Positions 42,999 to 49,248 of a DNA stretch of 64,000 nt are shown in pieces. Source of the stretch: Candidatus Bathyarchaeota archaeon (lineage in GTDB: Archaea; Thermoproteota; Bathyarchaeia; TCS64). The stretch lies in NCBI GenBank assembly GCA_016783455.1, contig JADHWN010000002.1, positions 1-64,000 on the forward strand, written 5' to 3'. Below the pieces are notes generated by a model. That model saw only the letters and a list, made by a program, of their open reading frames with translations. It did no database searches and was not told the DNA's origin. The stretch's first letter is position 1. Every line of letters starts with the position of its first letter. Made by a program: the position numbers and the translations under genes.

Positions 42999-43154
42999 AT
43001 GCCAATTCAGTTTGAAATGAGCGTCGTCAAGGTTGGTAATAGCCTAAGAATGACTATTCCAAAGGAAATCGTAAGAGCAATGAACTTGGAAAAAGGAGAC
43101 ACGCTGCTAGTAGGCATGAATAACGGGGACATGATAGTCAAAAAGAAGATTTGA
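42999..43154 (+). CDS. AbrB/MazE-type DNA-binding protein, 51 aa
   Basis: A single swapped-hairpin domain: EMSVVKVGNSLRMTIPKEIV then RAMNLEKGDTLLVG and IVKKK. Such proteins are antitoxins or small repressors. ATG 42999 is preferred, with GGGGG upstream; an ATG six bases earlier is possible. No toxin gene follows, so a repressor of the accessory region is more likely. GGATATCC-type dyads upstream (42971-42978 and near 42920) may be its operator. Confidence 0.8.
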   Translation: MPIQFEMSVVKVGNSLRMTIPKEIVRAMNLEKGDTLLVGMNNGDMIVKKKI

Positions 43155-43255
43155 CTAACGGCTACACATCATCGAAAGCACCTGCGAATGCAAATAGGAT
43201 CGGGCTCACACTGTGAAAACATATAAATATCTAATACATTTAACATTTATCTGCG

Positions 43256-43921
43256 ATGAAATCTATCATATCGCATACGTTATCTAAGCGTATCAATCTA
43301 CTTACATTAGCAGTGGTTCTTGTATTCAGTTCATTCTTGGCTCCTTTAGCTTTAGCAACGAGGTACAATGTATATGGACAACATGACAGTAAATCGTACT
43401 ATGGTACTAGAGGATATAAACGAATATACGATCTCGATGTTGTAGATGAAAGTATTGTAAATGGTTTTGTATGTATAGCCTCAAGCTCGGATCAGTTCAT
43501 GTGCGTTGGATACTACCAAGGTTTAAATCCTGATGACGATTGGTATGACGAACCTCGCTATTATTGGGACAGGAAATTACGTGGTGTTTATGACTTCGAT
43601 GATGTAGGCGCCGCAAGTGAGAATACAAATCATGAGTTTAGAGTAGAACTGCATTCAAATGGCTACATGCTAGCCTATGTGGACTCCTCATGTAAAAAGT
43701 CTGAAAGCGGGTACTCCTATATTGCACACTATTCAAGTGGTCAAGGAGAATCGGATAATATTCAAAATGAAATGTATTACCATTTCTGGGACATGAAGAA
43801 ATGTAATCAGTACATCACTTGGAGTTCATTTACAGATACAGATTTCGGAAAATACCCAACCTCTGGTAACCCATACTCATGGCTAGAAATTGACGATGAC
43901 GAATGGTACTTCAGTGATTAG
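43256..43921 (+). CDS. Secreted acidic protein of unknown function, 221 aa
   Basis: Signal peptide (LLTLAVVLVFSSFLAPLALA) followed by an aromatic-rich, acidic mature protein (YYGTRGYKRIYDLDVVDES, then DSSCKKSESGYSY). Two or more Cys could form disulfides. No family recognised. AT-rich. It is followed 11 nt later by 43933, the same spacing as the 40540-41376 pair. Confidence 0.65.
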   Translation: MKSIISHTLSKRINLLTLAVVLVFSSFLAPLALATRYNVYGQHDSKSYYGTRGYKRIYDLDVVDESIVNGFVCIASSSDQFMCVGYYQGLNPDDDWYDEPRYYWDRKLRGVYDFDDVGAASENTNHEFRVELHSNGYMLAYVDSSCKKSESGYSYIAHYSSGQGESDNIQNEMYYHFWDMKKCNQYITWSSFTDTDFGKYPTSGNPYSWLEIDDDEWYFSD

Positions 43922-43932
43922 GATGTGAGATA

Positions 43933-44559
43933 ATGAAAAGTAAAAAAGGAAAATCTATCTTTGGACTAATCATCGTAGTTCTACTACTTCCGTCAATCAT
44001 GTTATTATCTAGCCTTAATACAAAAGAAAAAGGAACAGACGAAGAAACCAGGTATCTATATCCCTCATTTCCAGCATTCTCTAAAATAAGTAAAAAGGTT
44101 GATCTAGGTGATTTAGATAAAGCGATAGATTTCGATGTAAAAATACCACCAGTTCTGGGAGTTCCCGATGAAGTCCTCGTGGAACAAGGTAATGAACGAG
44201 TGTGGATAATTTATACGATGTCTAAAATCGATGACCATCAGCTTTTACAGTTTCTTAACAGCTCAGATTCTGAGGTTCTTATACGAAATGCTGGGGGTAT
44301 TGTGCTGACAGTTTGGAAACATAATATGACCTATGAAGAATCTGTGAATGTTACTGAAAGTGCTATTATTGCTACAGAGGGAAAACTTGAAAGGGTAAAC
44401 ATCAATGGCTATGTAGGTTCAATGGGAGGAGATGACGCTCATCTCATCTATTGGAGTACGGAGTCAACCTGGTACAAACTATCAGCAGGTGTAAAAGAAG
44501 ACTATTCAAACCTACTAGAAATAGCTAGAAACATCGATATGAAACGAGTTACCCAATAA
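43933..44559 (+). CDS. Membrane-anchored protein of unknown function, 208 aa
   Basis: N-terminal anchor (IFGLIIVVLLLPSIMLLSSL), then a soluble domain with ERVWIIYTMSKIDD and a long VNVTESAIIATEGKLERVNI stretch. The shape is like domains that sit in membrane stress-sensing proteins, but I cannot name it. Second gene of an AT-rich operon with 43256; GTGAGATA precedes the ATG. Confidence 0.6.
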   Translation: MKSKKGKSIFGLIIVVLLLPSIMLLSSLNTKEKGTDEETRYLYPSFPAFSKISKKVDLGDLDKAIDFDVKIPPVLGVPDEVLVEQGNERVWIIYTMSKIDDHQLLQFLNSSDSEVLIRNAGGIVLTVWKHNMTYEESVNVTESAIIATEGKLERVNINGYVGSMGGDDAHLIYWSTESTWYKLSAGVKEDYSNLLEIARNIDMKRVTQ

Positions 44560-44563
44560 TCCC

Positions 44564-44570
44564 TTTTTTT
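44564..44570 (+). terminator. T-run terminator at the left edge of the virus genes
   Basis: T7 5 nt after the stop of the 43933 gene. The virus gene block on the other strand ends at 44605, so this marks the junction between the two transcription units. Confidence 0.45.
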
Positions 44571-44604
44571 CAATAATCTTCAGTTACAGCTAGTTGGGAT
44601 CTTC

Positions 44605-44808
44605 TCACTCTGCGCGGCGCACGAGCGTCCAAATTAGCGTCCAAACGATTGTCAGTAGCATCAGAATGTCGAATATCAGCTTGAATTTGGGGGAAGCGGG
44701 TCTTGAGCCCGTGGCTATGCCGTATGAGTAACATGCTCCAACGGCGAGGCCCACGATGAGCAGAAAGGCCGCCTTCACCCTGGCTGGCAGTTGACGGAGT
44801 TCCAACAT
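44605..44808 (-). CDS. Small membrane protein, holin-like, 67 aa
   Basis: Two hydrophobic helices (AAFLLIVGLAVGACYSYG and LIFDILMLLTIVWTLIWTL) with a basic C-terminus (VRRAE). Last gene of the virus block, after the terminase. The shape fits a holin, but no lysin gene is near, so this is only a suggestion. Confidence 0.55.
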   Translation of the reverse strand: MLELRQLPARVKAAFLLIVGLAVGACYSYGIATGSRPASPKFKLIFDILMLLTIVWTLIWTLVRRAE

Positions 44809-44902
44809 GCGGCTTCTGCGATTATAGGAGGCTGCTTGTATTAATATTTTATTGAATGTTTGTCAGTGCGTTGTGCCCTTGTTTTAAGCAGTGATACGGG
44901 TG

Positions 44903-46423
44903 TTAAATTGTCCTTGCGATGGGCTTCGAGGGCGGTGGGACCTGATCGGCAGCATACACCGCTAAGGCTAAGGACCAGAACCTGTCGTCGTTGGTTCCCT
45001 GGGGATGGTTGAAGAGCAGCTTCCCCGACTTCGACAGCTCGTACCTCTCCAGGTTCAGCTCATGGAACAGGTCGGGGTCGAAAGGGATGTGTAGCAGGGG
45101 CCTGAGGCCCACCCTATTTCCCTCCTCGTTGAAGCATCCCTCGGGGCAGACGGTCATCCAGGCCTCCTCCTCGCCATCCACGTAGCCCCTCCAGCCGCAG
45201 CTGGGGCAGACTGCGCTCCTCATCTTCTCCTTGAGGCACGTGGCCATAGCCTCCTTGCTCTGGTCGGTGAAGTTGACGCCGGTGACGTTGCGCAGGCCCC
45301 CCCGTTCCATGTCCTCGACGATGTAGTCCCCGACCCCGGTCTTGTCGGCGTAGACGGCGTTGACTGTGCGCCAGCGGTCCTGGAGGCGCTTCATGTAGCC
45401 TATCACGGCGCCGTAGCTGGTCTCCAGGGGGAACCTGTGGAGGTGGCGCAGGTACAGGTGACCATGGAGCCTCTCGACGACCGCCACCACGGAGTAGTCG
45501 ACGTGCTTCCCGAAGTCGGCTCCCAGGTAGAACTCGCCCCTGGGGCCTACGTCGTAGTCCAGGTAGTCGAGGGCGGAGTCCTGGGCGAGGGTGATGAGGC
45601 TGGTGGGCAGCCAGACGTTGAGGTCCTCGGTCCACTCGCATAGCATCTCCCGTTTCCACCGGGCGGGGTCCCCGGCCAGCTGCTTCTCTATCATCTCCAC
45701 AACCTCGGGGCTGAGGGGTCCCTGGGGAGGCATGGCCTCGGTGTAGAGGACCCTGTGACGGCTGAACTGGTCATACGCCGGGTCGTGAAACATCTTGTAG
45801 AACACGCTGTCCGTGTTCCAGGGCGTCGACTCGGCGTAGAGATAGCCGTTCGTCGTGTTCAGCGTGAAGAGTACGGAGGTGTAGAGATCCTCGTCCTCCC
45901 GGATGAAGTTGCACTCCATGAGGTAGATCACCTTCGCCGTGTGGCCCCTGATGGTCTCGGGGATGGGGGACTCTGCAAGGATCTGGCTGCCATTCCTGAA
46001 CCTGATCACCGTCCTGAGTACGTTCCTCTCCCCGACGGCGTACCTGAAGAAAGCGGGGTCCCCAGTCTGAAGGCGCTTCAGGTGCTCCGCGAGGGCCTTG
46101 AAGGCGATGTTCTTCACCTGGTCATACTTCGGCGCCGTCACCAGGATGAGGCTCCCTGGATACCTGAAGGCCAGATAGAGGAGCTTCGCCATGCCGTTGA
46201 AGGTCTTCCCGGTCTGACGGGCCTGGACGTTGGCGACGAAGTGCCCCCTGTCCCGGAGGAAGGGCCACATGTACTCGAAGGGCTCGTACCCCAGCCACTC
46301 CACGCAGAACCGGACGGGGTCACTCGGCAGGATCTTCCTCGACTTCGTAACCGATTTCTCTAGTGCCTCTTCCTGCCTGTGTTTCCCGACTCTTCTCCTT
46401 AAGTTCCTCAAGCTCACTTTCAA
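44903..46423 (-). CDS. Terminase large subunit
   Basis: DNA packaging motor and nuclease, up to 506 aa. Walker A QARQTGKT at 67-74; the Walker B strand reads KVIYLMEC, with Met where the usual Asp stands before Glu170. The RNase H-like nuclease has Asp303 (GADFGKH), Asp360 or Asp366 (YADKTGVGDY) and Asp479/480 (TNDDRF). A zinc-ribbon-like insertion (CPSC 406-409, C426 and C430) lies inside the nuclease domain. The start is one of TTG 46423, GTG 46417 or TTG 46411, all overlapping the small-subunit gene by about 100 nt. Confidence 0.93.
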   Translation of the reverse strand: MKVSLRNLRRRVGKHRQEEALEKSVTKSRKILPSDPVRFCVEWLGYEPFEYMWPFLRDRGHFVANVQARQTGKTFNGMAKLLYLAFRYPGSLILVTAPKYDQVKNIAFKALAEHLKRLQTGDPAFFRYAVGERNVLRTVIRFRNGSQILAESPIPETIRGHTAKVIYLMECNFIREDEDLYTSVLFTLNTTNGYLYAESTPWNTDSVFYKMFHDPAYDQFSRHRVLYTEAMPPQGPLSPEVVEMIEKQLAGDPARWKREMLCEWTEDLNVWLPTSLITLAQDSALDYLDYDVGPRGEFYLGADFGKHVDYSVVAVVERLHGHLYLRHLHRFPLETSYGAVIGYMKRLQDRWRTVNAVYADKTGVGDYIVEDMERGGLRNVTGVNFTDQSKEAMATCLKEKMRSAVCPSCGWRGYVDGEEEAWMTVCPEGCFNEEGNRVGLRPLLHIPFDPDLFHELNLERYELSKSGKLLFNHPQGTNDDRFWSLALAVYAADQVPPPSKPIARTI

Positions 46424-46867
46424 GCAGCTCCACGTCGACGTCCCGGACGATGGTGTAGCAGAGGCGCACCGCCTTGATCAGGGTGTCCATGGCGTCCAGC
46501 TGGATGTCCTCGTAGCCCTCCGGGTCGGCTATGATGGCGTCGAGCTCCTGGATGAGCAGCTCAAGCCTGTTCAGGTACTGGGCCCTCTTAGCCTCTGGGT
46601 CGATGCGGACACGGCGCGCCGTAATGTTGACGACAACCGTCTCGGCAGCGTGGACCTCCCCGTGAACCGGCCCCTGCTCCTCAGCTCCCGGGCCACCTCC
46701 AGCATTAGGCTTAGGTCCGCCCTCAGCGCGTTCAGGTTCCTCCTCACCCCGACGAACAGCATCCGGGTCGTGGCGTCCTCCTCCCCGGTCTCCAGCCATC
46801 TCCTCAGGCGCCTCCTCTCGCTCTCGGTGAAGACGTAGCTCCACATCCCATCCACCATATCCAACAT
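46320..46867 (-). pseudogene. Terminase small subunit-like gene with a probable frameshift
   Basis: The N-terminal part is read from 46867 (DGMWSYVFTESERRRLRRWL, LNALRADLSLMLEVARELRS) and the C-terminal part from a second frame to 46320 (ETVVVNITARRVRIDPE, LEELKEKSRETQAGRG). The second frame has no start of its own except inside antisense-like sequence, and the first frame becomes Ser/Arg-rich nonsense after a GGGG run at 46658-46661. A -1 shift there joins them into one chain of about 182 aa just before the large subunit. This may be a mutation, a base-calling error or programmed frameshifting. Assignment as small terminase rests on position. Confidence 0.6.
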
Positions 46868-46878
46868 GCTGCAGGATT

Positions 46879-46905
46879 CCTTGTAAGTGGTAGCTGCTTA
46901 CAAGG
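46879..46905. other. Perfect 9-bp hairpin before the terminase genes
   Basis: CCTTGTAAG and CTTACAAGG flank a 9-nt loop between two genes of the packed operon, 11 nt before the small-terminase start. It could be a recognition site for packaging, an operator or a processing hairpin. Confidence 0.6.
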
Positions 46906-46907
46906 CT

Positions 46908-47156
46908 TCAAGGCTGGATGTCACCCCTCCTGAGGCGCACCCGCCGGGCCAGGGGGTTCACCTCATCGCCCGTAGAGCCGCCCAGGATGTCCGTGAGGAC
47001 TAAGGCCTGGTCGCTGAGGTCCAGGAACAGGTTGAGGCCTATGATCTTGTGCCTCTCGTTCTCGGACCTCATGAGCTCCTGAGCTACCTGGATGGCCTCG
47101 ACGGTGTCCTTGAGGAGCACCCTGTAGGTCTCCCCCGCCTGTTCACTCACCTTCAT
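46908..47156 (-). CDS. Small helical virus protein, 82 aa
   Basis: Not recognised. Helical (AGETYRVLLKDTVEAIQVAQ), acidic, no membrane segment. The ATG at 47156 lies just behind GGGGAGG and overlaps the end of the ABC-GNAT gene. It lies between that gene and the terminase; a packaging accessory role is possible. Confidence 0.6.
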   Translation of the reverse strand: MKVSEQAGETYRVLLKDTVEAIQVAQELMRSENERHKIIGLNLFLDLSDQALVLTDILGGSTGDEVNPLARRVRLRRGDIQP

Positions 47157-48609
47157 CCACCTCCCCTTCATCCATCCAGTCCCTGCACCAGTACAGGTAC
47201 GCCTTGGACTGGCTGAGCACCGCCAGGTTGGCGAGCACCCTGTCCAGCCGCTCCCTGGGAACCTCGTGGAGCCACTCCCTGAACTCCTCCTTCCTCACGT
47301 AGGGCCTCCCGCTGCTCGTCAGCCTCTTGTAGTACTGTGTGGAGACGCCGAGCAGGATCTCCCTCGCCTCCTCCATCTCAGCGTCGGAGAGCTCCCCCAG
47401 CCTCCGTCTGTTGTAGGACTTTGAGGACATCAGCGGAGGGTTGAACCCCAGCTCCCGTAGCCCGTCGACGGCCTTAACGACGGACACGTGGGGCTCCCTC
47501 CTTAGAAGGAGCTTCATCCCTGCCCTCTCGGCGAAGGGATTGTACTGGGCCATCACCGCCATGAGCTCCACGTGGCGCCGCCCGCAGAGGGGCAGCGTCT
47601 CCTCTACAAGCCGCCTTCCGAGGCCTATGGTCCGGTATTTGGGGTGGACGACAACCCTGGAGATGATGGTCCACTCCCTGTTGAGCTCCCCGAGCCTGGG
47701 CCTGTAGCCGACGGCCTTCTTCCTGCCGGCGGAGTTCACGGGGGGATAGCAGTATGCGATCACCCCGATGATCTCCCCGTCCCTCTCCATGGCGAAGAAC
47801 CTGTGGGGCACGGGGACCCGGCTGTCCCTGTAGTGGAAGTGGGAGAGGCGCTCATAATCCTCCCTGGTGCCCAGCCGGATGTTGACATCTTCGGCCACGG
47901 AGCAGCCCGGGGCCTCCCGGTTCTCCCTGTAGTCGACCTCGATCTCCTCGCCCCAGCCCTTCCGTATCAGGATGGACGGGTTCAGGTCCTCCTCCAGGTC
48001 GGTGTGCGTCGTGGCCACCACCAGGGTCGCCCCGCATCGGCGGGCCAGCTTCTGGATGTTGAAGGCGACGACCTTAGCCGTGGTCCGGTCCAGGGTGCTG
48101 CAGAACTCGTCGGCCAGCCAGAACCTCCTCCCCGTGTCGATCATCCGGGCGATCCTGTACCTGTACCTCTGCCCGTCGCTGAGCTGATCCCAGCTCCTCA
48201 GGAAGAGGAAGGCGTCGTTGAGCCCCACCTTGCAGAGGAGCCTCAGCGCCTCCTGGAACGTTGAGCCCACCGTGTCGATGAGGGGCGTATCCTCGTCGAC
48301 CTCCACGTCGGCGATGTCCACGGCTTCCTCCCCCAGGTCCTCCTGGAGGGCGCGGAGGAGCACCGACTTGCCGGAGCCCGAGTCGCCCGTGATGTAGACG
48401 ACGTCTCCCTCGGCGAGGTGGAGCTCGAAGTCCCTGTAGAGGACGTGCTCCTTCTCCCCGTCGACGCCCAGGCCGAAGGCCTCCGCCACCTCGACGGTCC
48501 TCGCTGTCAGGGGGACGGTCGTCGTGAAGCTGACGTCGTAGACGTAGCAGCCCCGCTGCTTGTCGTATCGCCTCGCCCGACTTGCCCTGATGGGGACGGC
48601 TTCAGTCAT
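47143..48609 (-). CDS. ABC ATPase fused to a GNAT acetyltransferase (COG2401 type)
   Basis: A 488-aa soluble protein. The ATPase half (about 45-225) has Walker A GDSGSGKS at 75-82, signature LSDGQRYR in place of LSGGQ, and Walker B FWLADEFCSTLD. The second half is a GNAT domain with IISRVVVHPKYRTIGLGRRL as the acetyl-CoA loop. The C-terminal 100 residues are an extra helical part. No membrane segment, so it is not a transporter. The combination is that of archaeal COG2401 proteins of unknown role. It lies between the tail and terminase genes, on the same strand as all other virus genes. Confidence 0.88.
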   Translation of the reverse strand: MTEAVPIRASRARRYDKQRGCYVYDVSFTTTVPLTARTVEVAEAFGLGVDGEKEHVLYRDFELHLAEGDVVYITGDSGSGKSVLLRALQEDLGEEAVDIADVEVDEDTPLIDTVGSTFQEALRLLCKVGLNDAFLFLRSWDQLSDGQRYRYRIARMIDTGRRFWLADEFCSTLDRTTAKVVAFNIQKLARRCGATLVVATTHTDLEEDLNPSILIRKGWGEEIEVDYRENREAPGCSVAEDVNIRLGTREDYERLSHFHYRDSRVPVPHRFFAMERDGEIIGVIAYCYPPVNSAGRKKAVGYRPRLGELNREWTIISRVVVHPKYRTIGLGRRLVEETLPLCGRRHVELMAVMAQYNPFAERAGMKLLLRREPHVSVVKAVDGLRELGFNPPLMSSKSYNRRRLGELSDAEMEEAREILLGVSTQYYKRLTSSGRPYVRKEEFREWLHEVPRERLDRVLANLAVLSQSKAYLYWCRDWMDEGEVDEGE

Positions 48610-48914
48610 GGCGGGGCTTCCCTGTACCCGAATATGGACCCGACTATGCTTCCCACGATGAGCATGATGCCGTTGAAGATGGCATCATTCCAGGTGCCCA
48701 TCATCACCATGTGCACAACCTCCAGGATGATGAACCCCACGAAGAAGAGTATCATCAGCCCTATGATCAGCACGAAGCCCTCGGGGGGCTGCTGTTCCTG
48801 GATCCGGACGCGGCGGTCCACCGTCCCCGGCGTGCTGCTGCGCCTAGTCAATGCTGCTCGAAGCCAATCTAACATACTCCGCATTCTCCCTCGAATATCT
48901 CCTAACCCGGACAC
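48606..48914 (-). CDS. Small two-span membrane protein, up to 102 aa
   Basis: Two hydrophobic helices (GFVLIIGLMILFFVGFIIL and AIFNGIMLIVGSIVGSIFG). It overlaps the ABC-GNAT start by 4 nt. Met codons at 48881 or 48872 are better starts than 48914, because they reduce overlap with the upstream gene. It may be a holin or a virion membrane-contact protein. Confidence 0.6.
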   Translation of the reverse strand: MSGLGDIRGRMRSMLDWLRAALTRRSSTPGTVDRRVRIQEQQPPEGFVLIIGLMILFFVGFIILEVVHMVMMGTWNDAIFNGIMLIVGSIVGSIFGYREAPP

Positions 48915-49227
48915 GTCGACCCAAGGTCTTCACCTCGCCGATGGCGCCCATGACCTCGTCCCTCCCCATCAGACGAGTTATGTTCTCCACCAGTTCCAGC
49001 GGGATCCTGCTGGCACCCCACTCGCTCTGGGTGACGACGACGTCCTTCCCGATGATGATGAACTTGCGTTCACGGCCGCTCACGCCTAGGTAGACTCCCC
49101 AGTCCTTGCACAGTGTCTCAGGGCTCACCTCGTGCTCCCTCAGGGTGGCAGTGACGTCGCTGGCGTCAAGCCACCGCACTATGATGAGGTCTCCCTTCTC
49201 AAGGTCCTCTACGCTTACATCCTCCAA
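48844..49227 (-). CDS. Virus protein of unknown function, 127 aa
   Basis: Strand-rich protein with LEKGDLIIVRWLDASDVT and CKDWGVYLGVSGRERKFIIIG, a pattern that suggests a small beta-barrel. Probable TTG start at 49227 after GAAGG; short GGATGTGAGAG repeats lie between it and the tail-hub stop. It follows the tail hub, so it may be a tail accessory protein. Confidence 0.6.
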   Translation of the reverse strand: MEDVSVEDLEKGDLIIVRWLDASDVTATLREHEVSPETLCKDWGVYLGVSGRERKFIIIGKDVVVTQSEWGASRIPLELVENITRLMGRDEVMGAIGEVKTLGRRVRVRRYSRENAEYVRLASSSID

Positions 49228-49248
49228 TCTCTCACATCCTTCAACCTC

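Noticed and set aside
46573..46844. N-terminal part of the 174-aa frame before the small-terminase C-terminus
   Set aside because: Gly/Glu/Arg/Pro-rich shadow of the 46867 frame; a frameshift explains the arrangement better.
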